64,000 bases of DNA, taken from contig CATKZP010000005.1 in assembly GCA_949841355.1 (NCBI GenBank), positions 1-64,000 of the forward strand. The letters are read 5' to 3'. Of this stretch, positions 41,316 through 49,845 are shown one piece after another. The translations under genes and the position numbers were made by a program. Numbering within the stretch: position 1 is the first letter of the stretch; every line of letters starts with the position of its first letter. Below the pieces are notes generated by a model. It had not been told where the DNA came from. It made no database searches and worked only from the letters and a program-made list of their open reading frames with translations. This stretch comes from an uncultured Oscillospiraceae bacterium (GTDB taxonomy: Bacteria > Bacillota > Clostridia > Oscillospirales > Oscillospiraceae).

Positions 41316-41867
41316 ATGGAGCTGCGCACCATGCGGGAGATGCGGCGCAATCAGCGTCTGGACAAGGCCATGGCGAAGCAGGAAAAAACCATGACTGACG
41401 CCGGTCAGCCCCAGCAGGCCCGGCGTCAGGGCGGGGACAAGCTGACCCTGTCCCAACAGGCGCTGAGCTATCTGGGGGAGCAAAGCCGCCTGGCCTGGGA
41501 GCGGGACCAGCAGCGGGATCAGCGGCGGGACCGTGCAAGCGACAGCCTCAGCGCCCTGGACACGGCCAAGAGCCAGCTGGATTCCATGGCGGAGAAGCTC
41601 AAGGTGATGAGGAAGTGCCAGAAGATCGCCGCGTCTGTGATGCGGGGGGACCGGGTGCCCCAGGAGGACCTGGCCTATTTGATGAACAACGACCCGGAGG
41701 GGTATAAGCTGGCCATGGCCATGCGCCGGGAGAACCCGGACCCGGAGGACTGCGAGAGCGTGCTGGACGAGGAGGACCGCAGGGGAAATACGCAGGCCGC
41801 GTCCGGCGAGAGCCGCTCCGGCGGGGGCGAGCCGTCCGCCACGGCGGACTGCGGAGAGAGCGGATAA
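41316..41867 (+). CDS. Hypothetical helical protein
   Basis: 183 residues, very charged and helical throughout (MREMRRNQRLDKAMAKQEKT, RLAWERDQQRDQRRDRASDSL, TAKSQLDSMAEKLKVMRKCQ), with a conserved-looking centre AASVMRGDRVPQEDLAYLMNNDPEGYKLAMAMRRENPDPE split around residue 120 and a disordered Gly/Ser tail. No membrane or signal. The start ATG 41316 has GGGGAG eight bases upstream. I do not recognise the family; the layout recalls coat or scaffold-like small proteins of clostridia but this is only an impression. Confidence 0.6.
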   Translation: MELRTMREMRRNQRLDKAMAKQEKTMTDAGQPQQARRQGGDKLTLSQQALSYLGEQSRLAWERDQQRDQRRDRASDSLSALDTAKSQLDSMAEKLKVMRKCQKIAASVMRGDRVPQEDLAYLMNNDPEGYKLAMAMRRENPDPEDCESVLDEEDRRGNTQAASGESRSGGGEPSATADCGESG

Positions 41868-41876
41868 CGCACGCTG

Positions 41877-41917
41877 AAAGGGCTCGGAGCGCCGTTTGAC
41901 GCTCCGGGCCCTTTTTA
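41877..41917 (+). terminator. Terminator after the helical hypothetical gene
   Basis: AAAGGGCTCGGAGCG / CGCTCCGGGCCCTTT with one mismatch, followed by TTTTATAT. Confidence 0.85.
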
Positions 41918-41946
41918 TATGCGGAAATTTCGGTAAAAAGCCGGGG

Positions 41947-41975
41947 TTCCATTTTTGAAAAAGATGTGATATACT
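41947..41975 (+). promoter_or_regulatory. Promoter of the malic enzyme gene
   Basis: TTCCAT, 17-base spacer, TATACT, with TG one base before the -10 hexamer (TGATATACT, extended -10). Confidence 0.65.
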
Positions 41976-42008
41976 TTTTCAGAGATACATAGAAAAGGGG
42001 CGCTGAGC

Positions 42009-43187
42009 GTGGATTACGCGGCAGAATCGTTAAGGCTCCACTACCAATGGCGGGGTAAGCTGGACACCGTGCCCAAAATGGAGGTTAAGGACCGTCAGGC
42101 GCTGTCCCTGGCCTACACCCCCGGGGTGGCCCAGCCCTGCCTGGAAATTCAGCGGGACGTGAGCAAGAGCTATGAGCTCACCGGGCGGTGGAACACCGTG
42201 GCGGTGGTCACCGACGGCACGGCGGTGCTGGGTCTGGGGGACATCGGCCCCGAGGCGGGTATGCCGGTGATGGAGGGCAAGTGCGTGCTGTTTAAGGCCT
42301 TCGGCGGGGTGAACGCCGTGCCGCTGTGTGTGCGTTCCAAGGACGTGGATGAGATCGTCAACACCGTGTCGCTGCTGGCGGGGTCCTTTGGCGGGGTGAA
42401 TCTGGAGGATATCTCCGCCCCCCGGTGCTTTGAAATTGAGCGCAGGCTGAAGCAGCGCTGCGATATCCCCGTGTTCCACGACGATCAGCACGGCACTGCC
42501 ATCATCGTGGCGGCGGCGCTGCACAACGCGCTGAAGCTGGTGGGCAAGCGGCTGGAGGACGTGAAGCTGGCAATGTCCGGGGCCGGAGCGGCGGGGACGG
42601 CGATTTTTAAGCTGCTGTGGTCTATGGGGCTGCGCCGGGCGGTGCTTTGCGATGTGAAGGGGATTGTCTATCCCGGCCGGCCCGGCCTGGAGGAGGACCC
42701 CGCCCTGGCCGAGCTGGCGGACATGACGCGGCCGGAGGTTACCCAAGGGGGGCTGGCGGCGGCTATGCGGGGGGCGGACGTGTTCATCGGAGTGTCCGCG
42801 CCGGGCATCGTCACCCAGGATATGGTGCGCTCCATGGCGGACAATCCGGTGCTGTTTCCCATGGCCAACCCCACGCCAGAGATTATGCCCGATCTGGCAA
42901 GGGCCGCCGGGGCGGCGGTGGTGGGCACCGGCCGCAGCGACTTTCCTAACCAGATCAACAACGTGCTGGCCTTTCCCGGGGTGTTCCGGGGTGCCTTCGA
43001 CGTGCGGGCGTCGGAGATCAACGAGGAGATGAAGCACGCCGCTGTCCGGGCGCTGGCGGAGCTGGTGGGGGAGGATGAGCTCTCCCCGGAGTACATCATT
43101 CCCGCCGCTTTTGACCCCCGAGTGTGCCCGGCGGTGGCGAAAGCGGTGGGCCAAGCGGCGAGAGCCACCGGGGCGGCGCGGGCGTGA
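42009..43187 (+). CDS. NAD(P)-dependent malic enzyme
   Basis: 392 residues, bacterial short-type malic enzyme (oxaloacetate-decarboxylating): SLAYTPGVAQPCLEI, VTDGTAVLGLGDIGPEAGMPVMEGK, FHDDQHGTAIIVAAALHNAL (metal Asp pair), the Rossmann GAGAAGTAI, and ANPTPEIMPDLA and GRSDFPNQINNVLAFPG. Start is GTG 42009. It makes pyruvate and NAD(P)H from malate. The last codons (CPAVAKAVGQAARATGAA) belong to a 50-bp stretch that is present three times downstream; the distal copy reads on in the same register to GAARI-stop, which is probably the original end of this gene. Confidence 0.95.
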   Translation: MDYAAESLRLHYQWRGKLDTVPKMEVKDRQALSLAYTPGVAQPCLEIQRDVSKSYELTGRWNTVAVVTDGTAVLGLGDIGPEAGMPVMEGKCVLFKAFGGVNAVPLCVRSKDVDEIVNTVSLLAGSFGGVNLEDISAPRCFEIERRLKQRCDIPVFHDDQHGTAIIVAAALHNALKLVGKRLEDVKLAMSGAGAAGTAIFKLLWSMGLRRAVLCDVKGIVYPGRPGLEEDPALAELADMTRPEVTQGGLAAAMRGADVFIGVSAPGIVTQDMVRSMADNPVLFPMANPTPEIMPDLARAAGAAVVGTGRSDFPNQINNVLAFPGVFRGAFDVRASEINEEMKHAAVRALAELVGEDELSPEYIIPAAFDPRVCPAVAKAVGQAARATGAARA

Positions 43188-43620
43188 ACGAAAGAACCGA
43201 GGGCACACCCGGGGCCCCGCGAAGCGGGGCGCGCGTAAGCGCGAACAAGCATTTTGCGCAGCAAAATCTTGCCGCAGGGCGAATTCAGTTCGCCCGAGGA
43301 AGAAAATACGGGGTCCCCGCAAGGCGCAGCCTTGTGGGGCGTGTCCGGCGGTGGCGAAAGCGGTGGGCCAAGCGGCGAGAGATACCGGGGCGGCGCGGGC
43401 GTGAGCGAAAGAACCGGGGCACACCCGGGACCCCGCGAAGCGGGGCGCGCATAAGCGCGAACAAGCATTTTGCGCAGCAAAATCTTGCCGCAGGGCGAAT
43501 TTAGTTCGCCCGAGGAAGAAAATACAGGGTCCCCGCAAGGCGCAGCCTTGTGGGGCGTGCCCGGCGGTGGCGAAAGCGGTGGGCCAAGCGGCGAGAGCCA
43601 CCGGGGCGGCAAGGATCTGA
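43127..43620 (+). repeat. Tandem array: three malic-enzyme tails separated by two element copies
   Basis: A 50-bp tail starting CCGGCGGTGGCGAAAGCGGT occurs at 43127-43176, 43345-43394 and 43561-43610. Between the tails are two nearly identical elements of 168 and 166 bp (43177-43344, 43395-43560) made of hairpins: GGGCCCCGCGAAGCGGGGC, GCGCGTAAGCGCG, ATTTTGCGCAGCAAAAT, GGGCGAATTCAGTTCGCCC, and CCCCGCAAGGC/GCCTTGTGGGG. The elements differ at roughly ten positions. Frames through this block encode only repeated hairpin sequence, so no protein is called. Confidence 0.93.
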
Positions 43621-43646
43621 GGAGAAAATTGATAGGAGGGATAGCA

Positions 43647-44108
43647 ATGGCGGCTATATGCGGAGCAGACTGCGGCAGCTGCGGGATGAGAGAACGGTGC
43701 AGAGGATGCGCGGAGACGGAAGGACGTCCCTTTGGGGACGAGTGCGTGGTCTACAAGTGCTATAAGGGCGGAGGAGAAAAGTCGTTTTACCAGTATAAAA
43801 ACCAGCTGATTGAGGAATTCAATGCCCTGGATATTCCGGATATGCCCCAGATCACCGAGCTGTTCCCGTTAAATGGGGCTTATATCAATCTGGAGTATAA
43901 GCTGGAGAACGGCCAGCGGATCAAGCTGCTGCGGGACAGCGATATCTACCTGGGCTGCCAGGTGGAGAAGCCCGGCAGTGACCGGTGCTACGGCCTGTCC
44001 GCCGACAGCGGCCATTTGGTGGTATGCGAGTACGGATGCGGGGGCAGCGATCCACAGATCGTCATTTACAAGAGAAGACAGCCCCAGGCCGATGGACCTT
44101 CGGCATGA
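43647..44108 (+). CDS. DUF3795 domain protein
   Basis: 153 residues. The N-terminus has the Cys pattern CGADCGSCGMRERCRGCAETEG then CVVYKC (split around residues 5-40), matching DUF3795, a small probable zinc-binding domain, followed by a region EFNALDIPDMPQITELFPLNGAYINLEY. No function is known. The ATG at 43647 follows AGGAGGG. It lies directly after the distal tail copy of the malic enzyme gene and ends at a hairpin shared with spoIIP. Confidence 0.8.
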   Translation: MAAICGADCGSCGMRERCRGCAETEGRPFGDECVVYKCYKGGGEKSFYQYKNQLIEEFNALDIPDMPQITELFPLNGAYINLEYKLENGQRIKLLRDSDIYLGCQVEKPGSDRCYGLSADSGHLVVCEYGCGGSDPQIVIYKRRQPQADGPSA

Positions 44109-44124
44109 GGGGAAGAACGTGAAC

Positions 44125-44160
44125 AAGGGGAGCGCCGGCTGGTCAGCCGGCGTTCCCCTT
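44125..44160. terminator. 17-bp hairpin between DUF3795 gene and spoIIP
   Basis: AAGGGGAGCGCCGGCTG / CAGCCGGCGTTCCCCTT, one G-T pair, very short loop. The right arm includes the last codons and stop of spoIIP. Confidence 0.75.
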
Positions 44161-45321
44161 GTCCTGTTCCATCAGCTCCACCACAGTCCGGGCGTATAGC
44201 CGGGCGGCGGTGATGGCCTCCTGAAGGGTATTCCCATGGGTGCCCACCTCCACCAGGATGGTGCCGGTGGACAGATGCTGGTTGAACCGGGTGGGCCGCA
44301 GCACCAGGGGCCGGGCCAGGGTGGCCCATTTGTCCGCCAGCGCCGACTGGATGGACAGCGCCAGGGCCAGATTCACCTTCCAGTTGGGGTGGACCTGGCC
44401 GTTGGCGTCGCTGCCCAGCACCATCATCACCTGGGCGCAGTCGTCCACCGTCCCCGCCACCACCTTGTAAATGGTGCCGTCGTTGGCCACCAGCGCGTCC
44501 CGGTGGACGTCCAGCGCCAGCACGATGGAGGGGTATTTCTTTAAATTCTCCGCCACCCCCTGAACCGAGCGGTTATAGGCGTCGTTATAGCTGGGGTAGT
44601 CGTACAGGGTGGTGTCGTGGACCACGCCGATGCCCGCCGCCTCGAACACCGCTTTCATCTCCTCTCCCACCCGGACCATGTTTTTGTCCGTGTCCAGGGT
44701 GCGGTGGTCGCCGCTGGGCTCGTATACGTCGGTGCCCTGCATGGAGTAGGACTCGGTGGCATGGGAGTGGTAGATGAGCACTTTTGGGCCATCTCCGTCA
44801 GGGGAGAGCTGGGGGGCGTTTTCCAGCAGGGCGGGTATGTCCAGCGTGTAATCCGTATGGTTGTAGACCGATACGTTCCCGGACGTGACGTATTTGGCCG
44901 AAGTGCCCGCCACCATAGTGCGGGGGATGACGTCCTCCGGGGCGTCCACGGAGGGCAGGGAGGCGCTGGGCTCCTCATCCTCTCCGGAGGGGTCCAGCTC
45001 CAGCAGATCCCGGCTCTCTTCCGGGGGAGGGGGGCTGCTGGAGGGGGCGGCGGAGGGCGCGGCGCCTCCCAGCAGGGAGGACTGGGCCAGCACCAGCCGG
45101 TCCCAGCGGGACAGGCCGCTCCCGTGCTCCTCCAGCCCCAGCTCCGCCGACAGCAGGGCCAGAGACACCTGGGCGCTGCCCGCCAGCTCCCGAAGGTTGT
45201 CCAGGGCGGCGGCGGGGTCTCCCACCAGCCAGGCCAGCCACAGCGCCAGCGACCCCACCAGCACCGCCGCGCCCGCCCGCAGTCCCCGGACCCAGGGCCG
45301 GGTTGTCCTTTTCTTTCGCAT
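44143..45321 (-). CDS. spoIIP: Stage II sporulation protein P
   Basis: 392 residues. One helix at ~15-36, a long Ser/Pro/Glu-rich linker (PSSSPPPPEESRDLLELDPS), then the SpoIIP amidase/endopeptidase domain: VLIYHSHATESY (~176-187, zinc His and Glu), TDKNMVRVGEEM, VHDTTLYDYPSYNDAYNRS, LDVHRDAL, and EVGTHGNTLQEAITAARLYA. SpoIIP works with SpoIID and SpoIIM to strip septal and engulfment peptidoglycan. The start is ATG 45321: GAGGTG lies six bases upstream, and the GTG three codons earlier is part of that site. Its presence marks a sporulating Firmicute. Confidence 0.95.
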   Translation of the reverse strand: MRKKRTTRPWVRGLRAGAAVLVGSLALWLAWLVGDPAAALDNLRELAGSAQVSLALLSAELGLEEHGSGLSRWDRLVLAQSSLLGGAAPSAAPSSSPPPPEESRDLLELDPSGEDEEPSASLPSVDAPEDVIPRTMVAGTSAKYVTSGNVSVYNHTDYTLDIPALLENAPQLSPDGDGPKVLIYHSHATESYSMQGTDVYEPSGDHRTLDTDKNMVRVGEEMKAVFEAAGIGVVHDTTLYDYPSYNDAYNRSVQGVAENLKKYPSIVLALDVHRDALVANDGTIYKVVAGTVDDCAQVMMVLGSDANGQVHPNWKVNLALALSIQSALADKWATLARPLVLRPTRFNQHLSTGTILVEVGTHGNTLQEAITAARLYARTVVELMEQDKGNAG

Positions 45322-45370
45322 ATGCTTCACCTCACCGGCATCCTATGCGGCGGAGATGGGAAATAGACGC

Positions 45371-45399
45371 TTGACATAGAAAGTTTATCGAATTATACT
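45371..45399 (+). promoter_or_regulatory. Promoter of the AbrB-ABC operon
   Basis: TTGACA (45371-45376), 17-base spacer, TATACT (45394-45399), only 35 bases before the AbrB-type gene. Confidence 0.9.
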
Positions 45400-45434
45400 A
45401 AGTGGGAAAAGTAGAACTAATAGGAGGAATCGCA

Positions 45435-45677
45435 ATGAAGCTGAAGCTGCCGCAGGATCAATTTCTGAGCACTGTCCGGGTGGGGGATAAGGGCCAAATC
45501 GTCATCCCCAAGGAGGTGCGGGACCTGTTCGAGATCGAGTCGGGGGACAGCCTGCTGCTGATGGCGGACAAAAAACGGGGCATCGCCATTGTGGGCTTCG
45601 ACGGGATGATAGATTTTATGGACGAATCAATCCGGCAGGCCCGAATGGCCCAGCAGAAACAGGAGGAGCAGAAATGA
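45435..45677 (+). CDS. SpoVT/AbrB-domain transcriptional regulator
   Basis: 80 residues. The swapped-hairpin DNA-binding domain is complete: VRVGDKGQIVIPKEVRDLFEIESGDSLLLMADKKRGIAIV, followed by a helical C-terminal tail rich in Gln and Glu. Start ATG 45435 after AGGAGG. The stop overlaps the ATPase start by four bases, so it heads an operon with an ABC exporter, which it probably represses together with itself. Confidence 0.92.
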   Translation: MKLKLPQDQFLSTVRVGDKGQIVIPKEVRDLFEIESGDSLLLMADKKRGIAIVGFDGMIDFMDESIRQARMAQQKQEEQK

Positions 45678-46393
45678 ACGCGATACAAATATTGGGGCTG
45701 AGCAAGGAATACGGACGCCGCCGGGTGGTGGACGCGCTGGAGCTCACCGTTCCGGCGGGGGAGCTGTTCGCCCTGCTGGGGGTGAACGGGGCGGGGAAGT
45801 CCACCACCATTAAGATGCTGTCCTGCCTCACCGTCCCCACCCAGGGGGACGCCCGGATTATGGGCCGCAGCGTGCGCACCGACAGCTATCGGGCAAAGGA
45901 GATCCTGGCGGTATCCCCCCAGGAGACCGCCATTGCCCCCAACCTCACCGTGAGGGAAAACCTGGAGCTGATGGCGGGCATATACGCCCAGCCAAAGGAA
46001 CGGGTGGCGGAAGTGACCGCCCGGCTGGGGCTGGAGGAGTGGGCCGGGCGGCGAGCCAGAACGTTGTCCGGCGGCTGGCAGCGCCGGCTATCCATCGCCA
46101 TGGCCCTGGTATCCCGGCCGGAGGTGCTGTTTTTGGACGAGCCCACTCTGGGGCTGGATGTGCTGGCCCGGCGGGAGCTGTGGTCGGTGATCCGGGGCCT
46201 CAAGGGGCACACTGCCATTATTTTGACCACCCACTATCTGGAGGAGGCGGAGTCCCTGGCCGACCGCATCGGGATCATGGTGTCCGGACGACTCCGGGCG
46301 GTGGGGACGGCGGAGGAGCTGAAGGCCCTGGCGGGCTGTGAGAACTTTGAGGACGCCTTTGTGGCTCTGGCGGGAGAGGGGGCGGCGTCGTGA
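45674..46393 (+). CDS. ABC-2 exporter ATP-binding protein
   Basis: 239 residues with Walker A GVNGAGKST (~37-45), Q-loop SPQETAI, signature LSGGWQRRLSIAMAL, Walker B VLFLDEPTLGLD and H-loop LTTHYLEEAE. This is the NatA/CcmA-like group that works with an ABC-2 permease. Starts at ATG 45674 overlapping the AbrB stop and overlaps the permease start by GTGA. Confidence 0.94.
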   Translation: MNAIQILGLSKEYGRRRVVDALELTVPAGELFALLGVNGAGKSTTIKMLSCLTVPTQGDARIMGRSVRTDSYRAKEILAVSPQETAIAPNLTVRENLELMAGIYAQPKERVAEVTARLGLEEWAGRRARTLSGGWQRRLSIAMALVSRPEVLFLDEPTLGLDVLARRELWSVIRGLKGHTAIILTTHYLEEAESLADRIGIMVSGRLRAVGTAEELKALAGCENFEDAFVALAGEGAAS

Positions 46394-47121
46394 GAACGCT
46401 GGCGTTCGCAAAGCGCAACGGCAAGGAGCTGTTCCGGGACCCGCTGACCCTGTTCTTCGGGCTGGGCTTTCCCCTGGTGCTGTTGGTGATGATGACCGTG
46501 ATTCAAAACAATATCCCGGTCCATATTTTTGAGTTGAACACCCTGGCCCCGGGCATCGCTCTGTTCGGGCTGACCTTTTTGGCGCTGTTCGCCGGTCTGC
46601 TGCTGGCCAAAGACCGCTCCACCGCCTTTCTGGCTCGGCTGACGGCGTCGCCTATGACGGCCTCCGACTTCCTGCTGGGCTATCTGCTGCCCATGCTGCC
46701 CATGGCGGTGGGGCAGAGCGTTATCTGCCTGGGGGCGGCGGTAGCCCTGGGCCTGCCCCTGAGCTGGAACCTGCTGGCGGTGGTGGCCTCCCTCGTCCCG
46801 TCGGCCCTGCTGTTCATCGCTCTGGGCCTGCTGTGCGGCACAATGTTCAACGACAGGCAGGTGGGGGGTATGTGCGGGGCCATCCTCACCAACGTGACGG
46901 CCTGGCTGGCGGGCATCTGGTTCGACCTGTCCCTGATGGGAGAGAGATTCAAGGCGTTCGTCTATCTGCTCCCCTTCGCCCACGGGGCGGACGGGGCCAG
47001 GGCGGCGCTGGCAGGGGACTGGGCGGCGCTGCCGGGGCACCTGCTTTGGGTGTCCGTCTGGGCGGCGGCGCTGATGGCGTTGGCGGTGTGGCTGTTCCGG
47101 CGGCGGCTGGTGGAGCGCTGA
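46390..47121 (+). CDS. ABC-2 type exporter permease
   Basis: 243 residues, six hydrophobic helices with the short N-terminal amphipathic head (FAKRNGKELFRDPLTLFFGLGFPL) and the SPMTASDFLLGYLLPMLPM signature loop of ABC-2 permeases. GTG start 46390 coupled to the ATPase. Drug or lipid-type export is usual for such pairs; the substrate is unknown. Confidence 0.92.
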   Translation: MRTLAFAKRNGKELFRDPLTLFFGLGFPLVLLVMMTVIQNNIPVHIFELNTLAPGIALFGLTFLALFAGLLLAKDRSTAFLARLTASPMTASDFLLGYLLPMLPMAVGQSVICLGAAVALGLPLSWNLLAVVASLVPSALLFIALGLLCGTMFNDRQVGGMCGAILTNVTAWLAGIWFDLSLMGERFKAFVYLLPFAHGADGARAALAGDWAALPGHLLWVSVWAAALMALAVWLFRRRLVER

Positions 47122-47150
47122 TTTTATAACCGGCAGGAAGACATTGAGGG

Positions 47151-47179
47151 TTGAAATTTTTTTCCTTTTGTGTTAGGAT
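47151..47179 (+). promoter_or_regulatory. Promoter of the bactofilin gene
   Basis: TTGAAA (47151-47156), 17-base T-rich spacer, TAGGAT (47174-47179). Confidence 0.82.
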
Positions 47180-47239
47180 GGAGGACACTAGAGGAAGGCC
47201 GGAAATTGCGGCCGTCCCAAAGGAAAGGTGAGGATTCGT

Positions 47240-47731
47240 ATGGGCTTTTTTGGTATGCAGAAAGCGGAGCAGATGATAGAGCCGCCCGCCGCCGAGGAGC
47301 GCTTTGAGGAGAAACCCGCGCTGCCTCGGGCTAACAGCACCGTCATTGCGCAGGGCGTGACTATCAAAGGCACGCTGCGCGGCGAGGGTGTGGTCCAGGT
47401 GGAGGGTGTTGTAGAGGGCGAGTTCGACCTGACCGGCGCGGTGATCGTGGCGGAGAGCGGCCTGATCCGGGGGCCCATCAAGGCGGATGTGGTCCGCGTG
47501 GCGGGCCGGGTAGAGGGCAGCGTCTACGCCCGGGAGCATATGCGCTTGGAGCCCACCGGAAGCCTGGACGGCGATGTGACCACCGCTTCCCTGGTGGTGG
47601 AGGACGGCGGCATCCTGAACGGCCGGTGCACCACCACCAAGCTCCCCGTGCCCGAGCTGGAGCTGCAAAGGGTCAAGGGATCGACCGCTCTGGAGTTTGG
47701 ACCCGAGTTTGATCTGGAAGAGGAAAAATGA
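47240..47731 (+). CDS. Bactofilin (polymer-forming cytoskeletal protein)
   Basis: 163 residues. A short N-terminal tail is followed by the right-handed beta-helix repeat of bactofilins: TVIAQGVTIKGTLRGEGVVQVEG, GEFDLTGAVIVAESG, GPIKADVVRVAGRVEGSVYA, TGSLDGDVTTASLVVEDGGIL, with Gly and hydrophobic residues every ~20 positions, and an acidic C-terminus. Bactofilins form nucleotide-free filaments under the membrane, guiding wall synthesis. Start ATG 47240 after AAAGGTGAGG; a GTG four codons upstream is inside the site. Confidence 0.93.
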   Translation: MGFFGMQKAEQMIEPPAAEERFEEKPALPRANSTVIAQGVTIKGTLRGEGVVQVEGVVEGEFDLTGAVIVAESGLIRGPIKADVVRVAGRVEGSVYAREHMRLEPTGSLDGDVTTASLVVEDGGILNGRCTTTKLPVPELELQRVKGSTALEFGPEFDLEEEK

Positions 47732-47734
47732 GAT

Positions 47735-47768
47735 AACCCCCGCCGGATGTCCGGCGGGGGCTATTTTG
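47735..47768. terminator. Terminator between bactofilin and gdhA
   Basis: CCCCCGCCGG / CCGGCGGGGG, 10-bp GC stem, loop ATGT, flanked by AT-rich bases (TAA left, CTATTTTG right). Convergent genes. Confidence 0.88.
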
Positions 47769-47802
47769 TGCTTGGAATATGGGGCTTGCTGTGGCTCCGC
47801 GC

Positions 47803-49185
<1,383 letters not shown>

Positions 49186-49197
49186 TTACAACACAGT

Positions 49198-49226
49198 ATT
49201 TTACACCACTAAAGCGAAATTTGCAA
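49198..49226 (-). promoter_or_regulatory. Promoter of gdhA
   Basis: TTGCAA (49221-49226), 17-base spacer, TAAAAT (49198-49203) on the minus strand. Confidence 0.82.
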
Positions 49227-49280
49227 GTGCGGAGATGAAAAATTGCAAAAAAGAATTTCACAAATTTTTTCGGCGGAGCG

Positions 49281-49306
49281 GGAACCTTTTTGGAATCCAG
49301 CGCGTC
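49281..49306 (+). promoter_or_regulatory. Candidate ECF-type autoregulated promoter
   Basis: GGAACC, 16-base spacer, CGTC: the -35 GAAC and -10 CGT signature of ECF sigma promoters, placed 45 bases before the ECF sigma gene. No good sigma-A promoter is seen nearby. Confidence 0.6.
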
Positions 49307-49350
49307 TTAGTTATGTCCGGACAAGAGACCCAAAAGGAGATGATGCCAAA

Positions 49351-49845
49351 ATGGAGTGGACGCGGGAGGAATTCGCCGCCGCTGTGACCGAGCATAGCCG
49401 CCGGATGTACCGGGCCGCCCGGGCGGTGCTGGACAGCGACGCGGACGCGGAGGACGCGGTGGGCCAGGCGGTTTTGCAGGCGTGGCAGGCGCTGGGCCGG
49501 CTGAAAAACAGGCAGGCCGTCCGGCCTTGGCTGGTAAAAATCGCGGTAAACTGCGCCTATGCCCAACGGCGCAGGCAGGGCAGGGTGGTCTGCCTGGACG
49601 ACCTGCCCCAGGAACCCGCCGCCCCCGAGTCCCGGGATTACAGCGGGCTTTGGGAGGCGGTGTGCGCCCTGCCGCCCGACCGGCGGGCGGTGGTGGTGCT
49701 GTTCTACTATGAGGATATGGGCGTGGAAGAGATCGCCCGGCTGCTGCGGACGCCCCAGGGGACGGTGAAGTCCCGGCTGTCCCGGGCCAGGGCGCAATTG
49801 AAGGAAATACTGCAAGAACAGGAGGGCGAATATGGAACAATTTGA
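49351..49845 (+). CDS. ECF-type RNA polymerase sigma factor
   Basis: 164 residues. Region 2 SRRMYRAARAVLDSDADAEDAVGQAVLQAWQAL (DADAEDAVGQ core) and region 4 LPPDRRAVVVLFYYEDMGVEEIARLLRTPQGTVKSRLSRAR are complete. ATG 49351 with AAAAGGAG. The stop overlaps the next gene, whose product is a DUF4179-like membrane protein, so this is a classical sigma/anti-sigma pair, and the upstream GGAACC-16-CGTC sequence suggests that it drives its own expression. Confidence 0.94.
   Translation: MEWTREEFAAAVTEHSRRMYRAARAVLDSDADAEDAVGQAVLQAWQALGRLKNRQAVRPWLVKIAVNCAYAQRRRQGRVVCLDDLPQEPAAPESRDYSGLWEAVCALPPDRRAVVVLFYYEDMGVEEIARLLRTPQGTVKSRLSRARAQLKEILQEQEGEYGTI

Noticed and set aside
43254-43504. Repeated peptide frames (KHFAQQNLAAGRI and similar) in the block after the malic enzyme gene
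   Set aside because: They only translate the hairpins of the tandem element, occur in several frames and have no ribosome site.
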